The notes: a model not told the origin generated them from the sequence alone. Shown: positions 9,655 through 20,189, numbered from the stretch's first letter. The stretch is DNA of 64,000 bases from Companilactobacillus nodensis DSM 19682 = JCM 14932 = NBRC 107160 (GCF_000615905.1 NZ_BAMN01000007.1:80409-144408), one strand, 5' to 3'. Numbers and translations: made by a program.

Positions 9655-10997
9655 TTAATCGAAAAACTTACTCCAGAAATCCTTAACCTTGGACATTTTT
9701 TTGCCTTTTTCAGGTTTTGGTTCTTGAGCCTTTTTCTTTGGCTCAGGATCTTGTCGAACTGTCTTAGGTTCTGGTTCATTCACAGTTTGTTCCTGTACTG
9801 AAGCTTGAGGAGCTGATCTTCTCAAGCTAATTGCAGCACCGTTTACTACGTTATCAGCGATGATGCCAATATCATTCAACCTAGAAGCATAAGTTACTAA
9901 TCCTAGACCCAAGGAATATGACGGATAACGCATCCCCATTTGTGAAGGAACATAGCTCTTTACCTTAACATCAAAAATTTGCTTAGCAAGTTTTTCAACG
10001 TTAGGAGTGGCAGCAACACCACCGGTCAATACGATTCCGCCAGGCAATGACAATGCTCCAGCATCCTCTAATGGATCCTTTAATCTAGTAAATATTTGTT
10101 CCAATCTGGCTTCAATGATCTCAGCTAGATATTCTTCTGAAATTGATTCAGGATCACTTTTACCAACTACTTCAACACTAACATTTTCTTCAGTAGAAGC
10201 ATCACTTGAGTCAGCATTGCCGTAATAAAGCTTTAACTGACTCGCATTTTCAATGGTAGTATTCAAAACAACTGATATATCGTGTGTAACATAATCTCCA
10301 CCTTCGAAATCAACTGTTGAAAGCTTCAAATTATGATCATGGACTACAGATGCGGTTGTTTGACCAGCACCCATATCGATAATTACAGCACCAAAATCAC
10401 TCTCGCCATCATCTAAAACGACTTGGCTAAGAGCCATTGGTGAAATAACTTTGTGAGTTATATTTAGTCCTGCTTGTTGGATAGCTTTTTTAGTATTATG
10501 AACGATAGTCTTAGGAGCAGTATAGATAAGACCCTTCATCTCAAGACGTACACCGATCATACCTCTTGGATCACGGATATTATTAAAACCATCTACTGAG
10601 AACTGCTTCGGGATCAATGAAACTACTTCACGTTCGCTAGGTAAGTTTTGAACCATGCAGCAGCCATAACTTGTCTTACATCATTTTCATTTATTTCTTT
10701 AGATTCAGCACCAACAGCAATCATACCTTGGCATTTTTCAATCTGTAACATGTTAGCGGATATCGCTACGACAACGTCACATATCGTTATATTAGCCTGA
10801 GTCTCAGCTTTCTTAACAGCCTTTTTAATCGCACCTGCGGCTTTGTCTATGTCGACTATAACGCCACGGTTGACTCCTTCGGATCTTTCGCTGCCAACGC
10901 CGACGACACTAACTTTGTCACCGGACGATTCAGCAACCACTACTTTGATTGAATTGGTACCTATATCTAGACCTACAAAAAATTCAGAATTGTCCAT
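9655..10997 (-). pseudogene. ftsA: FtsA, actin-like Z-ring tether, broken by a 1-base deletion
   Basis: The actin-fold FVGLDIGTNSIKVVV opens the protein at 10997 (AAGGGAGG upstream). The frame breaks near 10656 after NDVRQVMAAA and resumes one frame over as MVQNLPSEREVVSLIP. The joined product is about 447 residues, normal for FtsA. The minus strand reads GCTGCATGGTT where GCTGCAATGGTT restores the frame; one T of TT is missing on the plus strand. The far C-terminus is the basic amphipathic helix (VKDFWSKFF) that binds membrane, after a linker rich in Pro, Lys and Glu. FtsA anchors FtsZ. The break is probably a sequencing error. Confidence 0.94.
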
Positions 10998-11074
10998 TAA
11001 TCGTGGCAGCCTCCCTTACCTAGAAAAAAATCTATTCATTAGAAAATTTTAACACAAATATGAGTATATTAAAC

Positions 11075-11776
11075 CTATTTCTTGTCTTTAAATGGATAAG
11101 AATATGCACCTACTTCAAGATTGATAACGCCTTTCTTTTTCATCTGTGAAGCGATACCCGGATAATATTGCATTTTTGCTTGAACGGTCCTAATATCCGC
11201 CACAACTTTATTGCCATCGTTCATATCGATTTTTACTCGATATGGATTCAATTTAGTTGGAGCATTGTAAAACTCTGAGACATTAGTCTTAACATTATTA
11301 TTTAAGTTCTTATATATATCTGATATTTTTTTTAAATCTTTTTTGCTATTAAATCCACTATATATCGGATAATTACCGATAGGAGCTTTCATCTTTTGAT
11401 CAATAATGCGCCCATCGTTGATTATCCGATAATAATAACCGCCCTTATAGATCAAGCCCAATGTTTGATATTCAGTAACATTGATCGTTAAATCACGTAG
11501 ATTATGAGTTCCAAATGAAACTGACTTGATAGATGGCAACTTTTTCTTCGTGCGTTCCGCAATTGATTTCTTTTCGAAGAAGACACTCATCAACATTTTG
11601 TTATCGTTGATTTGAGTTGCATCGATCACCTGTTGCGCACCTAAGTCATTAACACCTTCAACTGAAATATTACGGACCTTACTCAAGGGTGATCCCAGAT
11701 AAGCAATGAAAATAATCACAATGGCTATGAAAAAAATAACTATATTCTTGATGTTGCTTCTCTTTCTCTTAGCCAT
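11075..11776 (-). CDS. divIB: DivIB (FtsQ), bitopic division protein
   Basis: 233 residues, rather short for DivIB. KRKRSNIKN is a basic cytoplasmic start, one TM segment spans about 10-27, and a POTRA-type domain follows (VRNISVEGVNDLGAQQVIDATQI). The outside beta domain contains LRDLTINVTEYQTLGLI. It forms the DivIB-DivIC-FtsL complex that activates septal synthesis. It lies between murG and ftsA, its usual place. Confidence 0.93.
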   Translation of the reverse strand: MAKRKRSNIKNIVIFFIAIVIIFIAYLGSPLSKVRNISVEGVNDLGAQQVIDATQINDNKMLMSVFFEKKSIAERTKKKLPSIKSVSFGTHNLRDLTINVTEYQTLGLIYKGGYYYRIINDGRIIDQKMKAPIGNYPIYSGFNSKKDLKKISDIYKNLNNNVKTNVSEFYNAPTKLNPYRVKIDMNDGNKVVADIRTVQAKMQYYPGIASQMKKKGVINLEVGAYSYPFKDKK

Positions 11777-11791
11777 TGCAAAACCTCTACA

Positions 11792-12901
11792 TTATTTATT
11801 TACTAAAGTGGTCATAACCTTGATCAAACGATCAGAAGCATCAGGCACACCATTTTCTTTGGATGCTTTAGACATTTTGTCTTGTACATCTTGATCATTC
11901 ATAATTTGGTTTACTTGATCAAACAACTTATCTGTTGTCAATTCAGATTCCGGAATAACTTTGGCGGCACCATTTTTAGCGACCGACATTGCATTCTTTG
12001 TTTGATGATCATGCGTAACGTATGGACTAGGAATGAAAATTGATGGGATACCCAAGGCCGTGATCTCGGCGATACTAGTTGCACCACTTCGACCGACGAT
12101 TAAATTAATATCTGGCAAAACTTCAGGCATATTATCAATATATGGTAATACAGAGATATTCTCGCTGTTTAAGAACTTTTCGTCAATTTTTTTAACTACA
12201 TCATCGTAATGTACTCTTCCAGTTACAAACAATACTTGATAGTTTTCCTTGATGAAATCATCCATTGCACTAATTGCTGCATTGTTGATCGGAGTTGCAC
12301 CACGTGAACCACCAAAAATCATCACTGTTGAAACGCCGGGTTTTAAACCGAATTCTTTTAAACGATCATTTGGTTTGATGCCGACTGCTTCTTGTGCACG
12401 AGGGTTTCCTGTGAAGACGATCTTACGTTTCTCAGAAAACTGATCTTGTGCCTCTTTAAACGCAATCGCAATTCTATCAACAAAGTGACCTAAGAACTTG
12501 TTAGTCACACCAGCAATAGAATTCTGTTCGTGGATGATAGTTGGAATATGTAAACGATGAGCAGCGTAGACAACCGCACTAGAAACATATCCACCAGTAC
12601 CAATAACAATATCTGGTTTGAATTCCTTAACGATTTTTTTAGATCTGCCAACACTAGAAAGAAACATTTGCATTACTTTGACATTTTCAAACGTCAGCTT
12701 ACGCTTGAATCCTTGGATTTCAATTGTCTCAAATCTAATGCCTGTCTGCTTAACAATCTTGCTCTCTAAGCCCTTTTCAGTTCCAACGTATAAAACATCA
12801 TCAATCATGTCACGTTCTTTTAGACGCTTAATTAATGCCATTGCGGGATAAATATGACCACCGGTACCACCACCGGATACTATTACACGTAGTTTATCCA
12901 T
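11792..12901 (-). CDS. murG: MurG, lipid II-forming GlcNAc transferase
   Basis: 369 residues. It adds GlcNAc from UDP-GlcNAc to lipid I on the inner membrane face. Motifs: GGGTGGHIYPA (about 10-20) in the N-domain, and GSRGATPINNA and GRSGATSIAEI in the C-domain donor site. The ATG overlaps the murD stop as TAATG, so the two are translationally coupled. It belongs to the GT28 family. Confidence 0.98.
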   Translation of the reverse strand: MDKLRVIVSGGGTGGHIYPAMALIKRLKERDMIDDVLYVGTEKGLESKIVKQTGIRFETIEIQGFKRKLTFENVKVMQMFLSSVGRSKKIVKEFKPDIVIGTGGYVSSAVVYAAHRLHIPTIIHEQNSIAGVTNKFLGHFVDRIAIAFKEAQDQFSEKRKIVFTGNPRAQEAVGIKPNDRLKEFGLKPGVSTVMIFGGSRGATPINNAAISAMDDFIKENYQVLFVTGRVHYDDVVKKIDEKFLNSENISVLPYIDNMPEVLPDINLIVGRSGATSIAEITALGIPSIFIPSPYVTHDHQTKNAMSVAKNGAAKVIPESELTTDKLFDQVNQIMNDQDVQDKMSKASKENGVPDASDRLIKVMTTLVNK

Positions 12902-14271
12902 TAATTTTCCCCTTTTAATGCTTCGACCTCATCAATATATTGGTCTCCACGTTGTTCGAAAGTATCAAATTGATCCCAACTTGCAGCAGCTGGCGACAAT
13001 AGGATAACTTCACCCTCGTTACTTTGACGATAAGCCTCAGGTACAGCTTCTTTCAAGTTATTTACCTTAGTAATACTGCTGATATCTGCTTTTTGAGCAG
13101 CGTCGACCATCTTATCAGCTGTTTGGCCATAAAGCACAATATTTCTAACCTTGCCCTTCAAGTATGGAACCAACTCGTCGAAGCCATTTCCACGATCCAA
13201 ACCACCGGCGATCAAGACGATAGGTTGTTTGAAGGCACTCAAGGCAACAATCGTTGCTTCAGTGTTTGTCGCCTTTGAATCATTATAAAATTTTCTGCCG
13301 TTAAACTTATCGACATATTGGATACGGTGTTTGACACCTTTAAATGATGCTAAAACATCAATGATATCTTCATTCGTTACATCAAATAATTTAGCAACAT
13401 TAATTGCGGCCAAAGCGTTTTGGACATTATGTTCACCTGGTACTTGAATCGAATCAGTATTCATTACAAATTCTTTATTGAAATAAATTTCATCATTTTT
13501 AACGTAGGCGCCATCTGTCAATTCTTGTTCGTCTGAAAATGGTTTGATAACAGCACTAGATTGCTTAGCAAGATTACGCCATTCCTCAGTATTCCAATTG
13601 ACAATGAAGTAATCATCTTTTGTTTGATTCTTAGTAATGTGCATTTTTGCTTTGATGTAGTTTTCACGATTACCATGAAAATCAAGGTGAGTAGAATAAA
13701 TATTATTAAGAACCGCCACATGTGGATGTAGATCAATTGTTCCCTCAAGTTGAAAACTTGAGAGTTCAGTGACAACTACATCATCAGACGTAGCCTTTTG
13801 AATGACATCAGAAATGGGAATACCGATATTACCGGCATAATATGATTTTTTGAACTTAGGAGAATGTGCCAACATCAATTGAATCAATGTTGTAACGGTC
13901 GTCTTACCGTTAGTACCTGTAACAGCAACCATTGTAGCGTCTGAATAACTGTAAGCTATTTCTGGTTCTGTGATAACTGGAACTCCGATTTCTTGTGCGT
14001 GTTTGATTAATTCATTGGAATATGGGATTCCTGGATTCTTAACGACATAGTCAAAAGAATCATCAACCAACTTGGCATCATTACTGCCTGTGATAACTTT
14101 AAAACCATCATCGAGTAACTTTTGTGCTTCATCATTACCTTCAAGTGGATTAGAGTCCACAACAGTTACATCTGAGTTCATTTTTTTCAGTAATTTTGCG
14201 ACTGCAAAACCACTCTTTGCAAGACCTAACACTAATATTTTTTTATTTGAATATTCACTTTCTGTTTTCAT
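12901..14271 (-). CDS. murD: MurD, UDP-MurNAc-L-Ala--D-Glu ligase
   Basis: 456 residues. It adds D-Glu to UDP-MurNAc-L-Ala using ATP. The N-domain has a Rossmann-like GLAKSGFAVAKLL, the ATP loop is VTGTNGKTTVTTL (about 113-125), and the C-domain contains YNDSKATNTEAT and AGGLDRG. It lies between mraY and murG in the standard order. The ATG follows GTAGGAAG. Confidence 0.98.
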   Translation of the reverse strand: MKTESEYSNKKILVLGLAKSGFAVAKLLKKMNSDVTVVDSNPLEGNDEAQKLLDDGFKVITGSNDAKLVDDSFDYVVKNPGIPYSNELIKHAQEIGVPVITEPEIAYSYSDATMVAVTGTNGKTTVTTLIQLMLAHSPKFKKSYYAGNIGIPISDVIQKATSDDVVVTELSSFQLEGTIDLHPHVAVLNNIYSTHLDFHGNRENYIKAKMHITKNQTKDDYFIVNWNTEEWRNLAKQSSAVIKPFSDEQELTDGAYVKNDEIYFNKEFVMNTDSIQVPGEHNVQNALAAINVAKLFDVTNEDIIDVLASFKGVKHRIQYVDKFNGRKFYNDSKATNTEATIVALSAFKQPIVLIAGGLDRGNGFDELVPYLKGKVRNIVLYGQTADKMVDAAQKADISSITKVNNLKEAVPEAYRQSNEGEVILLSPAAASWDQFDTFEQRGDQYIDEVEALKGEN

Positions 14272-14281
14272 GACTGACTTC

Positions 14282-15247
14282 CTACATAAATAAGATTAAA
14301 TAAATTCCTGAACAAATAATTCCGACGATCCAAAAAACAATATCAACTTTCCATTCATTCCAACCAAGCATTTCAAAATGATGATGAATTGGTGTCATTT
14401 TGAAGATACGACGATGAAATACTTTGAATGAGAAGACTTGTAACATAACACTGGCTGTTTCAATAACATACACTAAACCGATCAACAGCAGTGACCAATA
14501 TCTGCCTAACAAGATCGATATTGCAGCTAATCCAGCACCTAAAGCAAGTGAACCAACATCCCCCATGAAAATTCGAGCGGGCTTGTGATTAAATACTAAG
14601 AATGCTAACAAAGCACCAACAACTGCAAAACAGATGATTGCTAAATCGACACGGTTCTGATAAAGAGAAATATAACCATATGTTGCATATGAAATAGTTC
14701 CTAATCCACCCAGCAGACCATCAAGACCATCAGTTAAGTTAGTTGCGTTGGAGAAACCTACTAGCCAAAAGATCGTAAACAAGATGAAAATGGCAGCTGA
14801 ATCAATTGAAAACAAACCGGGAATAGAAAAGTTCATTGGCAACTGATCATTGTTGTAAACATATAAGAAAATCGCCGCAACAATAATTTGTAAAATCAAT
14901 TTTTGTAATGCTTTAAGTCCAAGATTTCTCTTCTTAAAGACCTTAATAAAATCATCAATAAAACCAATACATCCATAGATAACAATAACAAATGTTGTAA
15001 TTAACAATGAATGAGTCAATTGACCTTGCCATGCACCGACCCAGAGACTGGTTGCGGCAGTTGCCAATATAATAAGCAGTCCACCCATTGTAGGTGTACC
15101 AGATTTTTTTTCGTGCCACTTAGGTCCCTCTTCACGAATTGATTGACCTTCCTTATGTGCTATCAGGTAACCGATCAAGAATGGCATCAAGATGGCAACA
15201 ATTGCTGCAGCACTAGCGATATCTATAACAATATTACTAAGTTCCAT
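14282..15247 (-). CDS. mraY: MraY, phospho-MurNAc-pentapeptide translocase
   Basis: 321 residues with about 10 TM helices. It moves phospho-MurNAc-pentapeptide onto undecaprenyl phosphate, making lipid I. Catalytic loops are visible: GFIDDFIKVFKKRNLGL (DD of the metal site), NLTDGLDGL, FMGDVGSLALG and the histidine-rich MTPIHHHFEMLGW. AAGGGG lies before the ATG. It sits between the PBP gene and murD. Confidence 0.98.
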   Translation of the reverse strand: MELSNIVIDIASAAAIVAILMPFLIGYLIAHKEGQSIREEGPKWHEKKSGTPTMGGLLIILATAATSLWVGAWQGQLTHSLLITTFVIVIYGCIGFIDDFIKVFKKRNLGLKALQKLILQIIVAAIFLYVYNNDQLPMNFSIPGLFSIDSAAIFILFTIFWLVGFSNATNLTDGLDGLLGGLGTISYATYGYISLYQNRVDLAIICFAVVGALLAFLVFNHKPARIFMGDVGSLALGAGLAAISILLGRYWSLLLIGLVYVIETASVMLQVFSFKVFHRRIFKMTPIHHHFEMLGWNEWKVDIVFWIVGIICSGIYLILFM

Positions 15248-15273
15248 AAAAATCCCCTTAACTATTAAACAAT

Positions 15274-17439
15274 TTATTTATTTTTCAACGTAACTACAAT
15301 TTTACCACTGTCACTGATTACTTTGCCCTTTTCAATGGACTGTTTTGTAACATATCCATCACCTTTGGTCGTGACGTGAACTCCGGTCACCTCAGCAAAC
15401 TTCATCACATCATTCTTAGACCATCCGGTGACATCAGGCATTGTCATTGCTCCGTTGGTCAATAAGACGATCCTCTGACCCGGCATGACCTTCTCACCAC
15501 TGGCAGGTAGCTGTTGAACGACTTTATTACCGGTACCAATAATACCAGTTTGCAAGCCCATATTCTTAATTTCTTTAGTGGCTTCATCAGTTGTACTATT
15601 CAACAAACTTGGAATACTTACGTATTGACTACCAGCGTCCGTCGTATTAGTTGGTGATTTACCTTGGCTGACCAAGCGCTTAACTAGCGGATTGAACACT
15701 TCAGACAGAATCTTTTCAGGTGATTCAGTCATCTTTTGTGGTTGTTGCATCGTAATATACACGATGTAATTAGGGTCATTGTATGGAATCAAACCAGCAA
15801 CTGAGAAAATATAATTGTTATTCCCAGTTAAATATCCACCACTCGGCGAAGCAATCTGAGCTGTACCAGTTTTAACTCCGACCTTGACTCCAGGGACATT
15901 ATAAACCAGACCAGTACCATAGTTCTTTGTAACAACTTGACGCATTGCTTTTTGAACTTGTTTAGCTGTACTTGCCTTGATTGGTGTTCCAACTACGGTA
16001 CGCTTATACGTTTTAGTAGTCTTACCAGTCGTCGGATTAACGATCTTTTGAATAATTTGTGGCTTGATCATCTTGCCGCCATTTGCTATTGCAGAAAAAG
16101 CTTGAAGCATCTGTATCGCATTGACATTGACACTTTGTCCAAACGATGTCATAGCTTGATCACTGGCATGTTTATACGAAATACTTCCGGCAACCTCACC
16201 AGGCAGATCCACATTTGTCTTGTCACCAATATGGAACTTCTTCATATACTCCATCCAAGTCTTTGAGCCCATCTCTTCTTCCAGATGAACCATCCCGACG
16301 TTTGATGAGCGAGGGAATGCTTCTGAAACAGGGATATAACCCCAACCGGCATTATTCCAATCATTGATCGTTCGACCACCGACTTCAACTGATCCAGACT
16401 TATACAATTCATTCGGTTTATAGTTATCAGAATCTATCGAAGCTGACAATGTCAAAATCTTCATAACAGAACCGGGTTCATATTGATCCTCGACCAAAGT
16501 ATCACGCCAACTGTCAGTCATACCCTTACCGGTCGTCGGATTGAACGTTGGACGCTGCGTTGCTGCCTCAATAGCACCAGTCTTTGCATTCATTACGACT
16601 ATTTGAAGATTCTTGGGCGCATATTTATCAGAAATCTCTTGAGCTAAGATTTCGGCATACTGCTGAATACGACTATTCAAAGTCAGATAAATATTTGATC
16701 CATCAACAGAACTCTTCTCAACGACTTGTGAGTCAGGCAATTCATTACCATTAGAGTCAACTTTTGTGATTCTCTTACCGTCTTTACCTGATAGTAATTT
16801 ATTGAAATATTTTTCAATTCCCATCAGACCGCTAATATTACTATTAGTATCATTGGCATTATCGGCCTTAGTGATACCAACTAAATTAGTCGCAAAGACA
16901 CCATTAGGATAAGCACGAGATGGCAACTCTACAAAATGGATACCAGGTAATTTTTTATTATTGATTTTATTTTTCATTTCAATTGACAAGCCACGTCCAG
17001 CTTGCCCGAACTCAACTTGATATTGCTTTTTACTCTTAGGATTTAAATACTTGAGGATTTCTTTTTTTGAAAGTGGCAAGTATTTGCTCAAAACTTTGGC
17101 GGTCTGTTGCTTATCAGTAACGTAGTCAGCCTTGCCATCCTCAGTTTTGGCTTTCTTATTTAAAACAGCATATATGTTATAGATTGTAGAATCTCCAGCA
17201 ATCATATCGCCGTTCGCATCCAGGATATCTCCACGCTTGGCATTGACCTTAGACGCTCTTTCATATTTCATCTTCGTTCTCTGCTCCAAATTGACACCGT
17301 TATATTCCTTACGGGTTGAGATTGAAGCAAATCGGTATATACAGACAATAAAAAAAAGGGCAGTCGCAATCAATATTATCCCACCAACGATATAATGATT
17401 GCGTCTTGCCTTATTTTTAAATATTTTCCCAAATTTCAT
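15274..17439 (-). CDS. septal penicillin-binding protein with PASTA domains (PBP2x/FtsI type)
   Basis: 721 residues, class B PBP. One TM helix (about 17-37), a dimerisation domain, then the transpeptidase domain with S324-VMK, SSN at 378-380 and KTGT at 523-526. Two PASTA repeats follow (about 605-721), as in pneumococcal PBP2x. It cross-links septal peptidoglycan with a SEDS polymerase. Its ATG overlaps the ftsL stop by 4 bases (ATGA). The symbol could be ftsI, pbpB or pbp2X depending on convention. Confidence 0.95.
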   Translation of the reverse strand: MKFGKIFKNKARRNHYIVGGIILIATALFFIVCIYRFASISTRKEYNGVNLEQRTKMKYERASKVNAKRGDILDANGDMIAGDSTIYNIYAVLNKKAKTEDGKADYVTDKQQTAKVLSKYLPLSKKEILKYLNPKSKKQYQVEFGQAGRGLSIEMKNKINNKKLPGIHFVELPSRAYPNGVFATNLVGITKADNANDTNSNISGLMGIEKYFNKLLSGKDGKRITKVDSNGNELPDSQVVEKSSVDGSNIYLTLNSRIQQYAEILAQEISDKYAPKNLQIVVMNAKTGAIEAATQRPTFNPTTGKGMTDSWRDTLVEDQYEPGSVMKILTLSASIDSDNYKPNELYKSGSVEVGGRTINDWNNAGWGYIPVSEAFPRSSNVGMVHLEEEMGSKTWMEYMKKFHIGDKTNVDLPGEVAGSISYKHASDQAMTSFGQSVNVNAIQMLQAFSAIANGGKMIKPQIIQKIVNPTTGKTTKTYKRTVVGTPIKASTAKQVQKAMRQVVTKNYGTGLVYNVPGVKVGVKTGTAQIASPSGGYLTGNNNYIFSVAGLIPYNDPNYIVYITMQQPQKMTESPEKILSEVFNPLVKRLVSQGKSPTNTTDAGSQYVSIPSLLNSTTDEATKEIKNMGLQTGIIGTGNKVVQQLPASGEKVMPGQRIVLLTNGAMTMPDVTGWSKNDVMKFAEVTGVHVTTKGDGYVTKQSIEKGKVISDSGKIVVTLKNK

Positions 17440-17804
17440 TTCGATACGTTCCTTACGTTTTTGTTACTCATTTTTAAGTTATGTTTTTTGGCAAAGGCTG
17501 AAAGACGATCAAAGCTGGTCATTTCAGAAATTTCCTGGCGTAAGTTTACGTTATCTGTGTTTACTTTTGTTATTTGTGTTGTGATGTGATCCAAATTATT
17601 TTGAGCAGAAGTCATTGAAACCTTAACACTGACTAATGAAACCATTAGAAGCAACGTTAAAAGACCGAGACCAACTATTAAAGTTGCCTCTAACTTAGAT
17701 AATGCTACTTTATGGGGCGCAGGTTTTGGTGCTGCGACGGGATTAGACTGTGGTTGTGCTTGTGCTTCGTAATTTGGTAAGTTTCTGGCTGTACTTTCTC
17801 TCAT
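17436..17804 (-). CDS. ftsL: FtsL, bitopic division protein
   Basis: 122 residues from ATG 17804, chosen because TTATGGAGAA lies upstream and the protein starts MRESTARNLPNYE; a longer frame to 17861 would overlap rsmH. A Pro/Gln/Ala-rich cytoplasmic part is followed by one TM helix (about 36-58) and a leucine-zipper-like outside coiled coil. It pairs with DivIB and DivIC. Sequence is poorly conserved, so the call rests on position and topology. Confidence 0.92.
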   Translation of the reverse strand: MRESTARNLPNYEAQAQPQSNPVAAPKPAPHKVALSKLEATLIVGLGLLTLLLMVSLVSVKVSMTSAQNNLDHITTQITKVNTDNVNLRQEISEMTSFDRLSAFAKKHNLKMSNKNVRNVSK

Positions 17805-17820
17805 CTTAAATTCTCCATAA

Positions 17821-18771
17821 CTAAATCTTCTCAACAACACGCAATTTCGCACTGTGCGCACGATTATTTTCTTCTAATTCATCTTCACTAGGTAAAATAG
17901 GTTTTCTGGTAATTTGTTTTAATAGTGGTTTCAAATTGTCTGGAACCACAGGGAGTCCCCTTGGCAGATCAATTTCTGAATTTTCTTTGAAAATGTGTTT
18001 TACAATTCGATCTTCTTTAGATTGGAATGTAATAACGCTGATTCTGCCTTTTGGTGCCAACAAATCAATCGCTTGTTCGAGCGATCTTTCAAGTGAACCA
18101 AGTTCATCATTGACCGCGATTCTAATAGCTTGAAAAATCCTCTTAGCTGGATGTCCACCAGTACGACGCCGAGCTGCCGGAATAGCATTTTTAGCAATGT
18201 CTGCTAATTCCAACGTCGAAGTTATTCGATGGTCTTCTCTGGTACGTTCAATCGAACGAGCAATTTGCTTTGAGAACTTCTCATCACTATATTTATAAAA
18301 AATACTTACTAATTCATTGTATGACCAATCATTAACTATCTTTTCAGCATCCAATTCTTGACGCTGATCCATTCGCATATCTAATCTAGCTTCTTTTTTG
18401 TAGCTAAATCCACGAACGGCATCATCAAACTGTGGTGAAGAAACTCCAAGATCATAAACAACACCATCGACAGCAAAAACATTTATTTCATTCAAACGTT
18501 CTTTCATATTCTCAAAATTATCACGAATAAGAACTAATTTGTTACTGCCAATAATATCTGGGTTATTTTGGATCTCTTCACCGGTTTGAATGGCAGCTTC
18601 ATCTCTATCGAATGCATAAACGGTACTATTGTTGATACGACTAAGTAATTCCTTAGTGTGACCGCCACGACCAAACGTAGCATCAACAAAGATGGCGTTA
18701 TCCCTAGGGTTAACCTCATCGATTGTTTCTTTTAATAATACTGTCTTATGTACAAATTCATTAGAAGTCAA
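17821..18771 (-). CDS. rsmH: RsmH (MraW), 16S rRNA C1402 N4-methyltransferase
   Basis: 316 residues. It methylates the N4 of C1402 in 16S rRNA at the P site. The SAM site is [16 protein letters not shown] (about 28-43), with [19 protein letters not shown] and [15 protein letters not shown] conserved blocks. The start appears to be a TTG inside the end of mraZ (11-base overlap), because no in-frame ATG fits the conserved N-terminus FVHKTVLL. Confidence 0.96.
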   Translation of the reverse strand: MTSNEFVHKTVLLKETIDEVNPRDNAIFVDATFGRGGHTKELLSRINNSTVYAFDRDEAAIQTGEEIQNNPDIIGSNKLVLIRDNFENMKERLNEINVFAVDGVVYDLGVSSPQFDDAVRGFSYKKEARLDMRMDQRQELDAEKIVNDWSYNELVSIFYKYSDEKFSKQIARSIERTREDHRITSTLELADIAKNAIPAARRRTGGHPAKRIFQAIRIAVNDELGSLERSLEQAIDLLAPKGRISVITFQSKEDRIVKHIFKENSEIDLPRGLPVVPDNLKPLLKQITRKPILPSEDELEENNRAHSAKLRVVEKI

Positions 18772-19192
18772 AGTCTGTCATTTTCTCCGATATTTCTTCA
18801 AAGTTATCTTCGGCTTGTTGGCTGAACTCCGTCCATTTAACTTCATCCCAAATTTCAATTCGGTCAGAAACACCAACTACCACGCAATTCTTTTTTAATT
18901 TAGCAAATTCTATTAAAGATGCTGATAAGTTAACACGTCCTTGCTTATCAAATTCCATTTCACCGGCGGCGGAATAGAAGAATCTAGTAAAGGCACGAGC
19001 ATCTTTTTTAGTTAAAGGCAACTTATCCAATTGAGCCTCAAGTTTGCTCCATTGATCCATGGAGTATCCAAAGAGGCAACCATCCATACCACGGGTAATG
19101 ACAAAAGTATCCCCTATTTCCTTACGGAATTTTGCAGGGATAATTATTCGGCCTTTACTATCAATGGTGTGATGAAACTCCCCCATGAACAT
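18761..19192 (-). CDS. mraZ: MraZ, transcriptional regulator of the mra/dcw cluster
   Basis: 143 residues made of two AbrB-like SpoVT folds, each with a D-x-K-G-R signature: [13 protein letters not shown] near 12-24 and [12 protein letters not shown] near 85-96. It binds repeated boxes before its own promoter and controls the division cluster. The conserved opening [11 protein letters not shown] and an upstream AGGTGAG set the start. Three matching boxes lie at 19230-19254. Confidence 0.97.
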   Translation of the reverse strand: MFMGEFHHTIDSKGRIIIPAKFRKEIGDTFVITRGMDGCLFGYSMDQWSKLEAQLDKLPLTKKDARAFTRFFYSAAGEMEFDKQGRVNLSASLIEFAKLKKNCVVVGVSDRIEIWDEVKWTEFSQQAEDNFEEISEKMTDFDF

Positions 19193-19229
19193 CCATAGCT
19201 CACCTCAATTCTTTAACACTTCTTAATTT

Positions 19230-19254
19230 ACCACAAATCACCACAATTAACCAC
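19230..19254 (-). promoter_or_regulatory. MraZ operator: three GTGGT boxes at 10-base spacing
   Basis: The minus strand reads GTGGT-TAATT-GTGGT-GATTT-GTGGT, at 19250-19254, 19240-19244 and 19230-19234. Known MraZ operators are three or four short G-rich direct repeats with five-base spacers just upstream of mraZ, which this matches in number, period and place. Direct binding is inferred. Confidence 0.8.
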
Positions 19255-19428
19255 TTCATATTGTGAAAAATGACACTGATATGTATAAAACGTTTTATTT
19301 ATTGATATATCAACATATATCATGGTGGGGGACTATCCCAAAATCACTGTTATTTTGACCTCAAATGTTGCATAATTATGTCATGTGACGTAAGATTTCT
19401 CATATATAAAAACTAGGTGGTGGAACGT

Positions 19429-19548
19429 TTGAACGACGAAAAAAGACCTAAAAGTACCCTAACAAAAATCATCCAAGTTGTTGTTTGGCTAATGATTTTA
19501 GTAACTATCGGTGGTGTGGTCTTAGGATCATTGATGAGCTTTATCTAA
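19429..19548 (+). CDS. DUF4044 family micro-membrane protein
   Basis: 39 residues from TTG 19429, with AGGTGG eight bases upstream. LNDEKRPKSTLTKIIQ is charged, then one TM helix (about 17-37) ends with GSLMSFI. This matches the DUF4044 proteins found divergent from or near mraZ in lactobacilli. Function unknown; its linkage to the division cluster is the only hint. It is followed at once by a strong terminator. Confidence 0.8.
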   Translation: MNDEKRPKSTLTKIIQVVVWLMILVTIGGVVLGSLMSFI

Positions 19549-19551
19549 AGA

Positions 19552-19601
19552 CAAAAATAGCGTCAGAGTAAGTATTTGCACTTACCCTGACGCTATTTTT
19601 A
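19552..19601. terminator. bidirectional intrinsic terminator
   Basis: AAAAATAGCGTCAG..AGTAAGT, loop, ACTTAC..CTGACGCTATTTTT. It has an A-run on one side and a T-run on the other, so it serves both the DUF4044 gene (plus) and thiT (minus). Confidence 0.92.
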
Positions 19602-19604
19602 TGC

Positions 19605-20189
19605 TTAATTTTTGGTAATTATAAATCTCTTGAATACTCTGCTAAGAACCACTAGTAACACTAACATCATGATCATATTAGCGATGAAACTACCACCATT
19701 GATAACAGCTGAATAGATCCAAGGATTCATCGTCTTAGGTGCATAAGCACCCCAATAAATACCACCAGCAATGAAATGTAAGAAGTATTTGGCGAAAAAT
19801 CCAATACCTGAATACAAAATTATCAATCCTAGCGGGTTCTTGTCATTCTCGATTCGATTCTTGACCTGAACACTACCTAGGCCTACCAATCCTACTGCTG
19901 CAAAGGCTAGCGGATATTCAACAAATCCTTGTAGAGGGTTCAAGAATCCCCCACTACTGAATCCCTTCAAGATCAAATCCAAGATTCCCCATACTAATCC
20001 AGCTGTTAAACCAGGTTTTAATCCTCGTCTCAATGCATAAATTGCCATCGGAATAAGTCCGTAGACGATTTGTATAGATGAAACTCCTAAGTCATGAGGT
20101 ACGAATGATAATGCTTGAGCAGCAGCAACAATTATCGCCCCTTCTGTTAGCACCACCAAATTATTAGGTTTAGACATTACTTTAGCCAC
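19605..20189 (-). CDS. thiT: ThiT, thiamine-binding S component of an ECF transporter
   Basis: 194 residues, six TM helices. It binds thiamine outside and is moved by the shared EcfAA'T module encoded elsewhere. Family signatures: YGLIPMAIYALRRGLKPGLTAGLVWG near 43-68 and KYFLHFIAGGIYWGAYAP near 134-151, the latter lining the thiamine pocket. The start is GTG 20189, seven bases after the AAGGGAG that is also the 3' arm of the riboswitch terminator. A TPP riboswitch lies directly upstream, confirming the substrate. Confidence 0.95.
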   Translation of the reverse strand: MAKVMSKPNNLVVLTEGAIIVAAAQALSFVPHDLGVSSIQIVYGLIPMAIYALRRGLKPGLTAGLVWGILDLILKGFSSGGFLNPLQGFVEYPLAFAAVGLVGLGSVQVKNRIENDKNPLGLIILYSGIGFFAKYFLHFIAGGIYWGAYAPKTMNPWIYSAVINGGSFIANMIMMLVLLVVLSRVFKRFIITKN

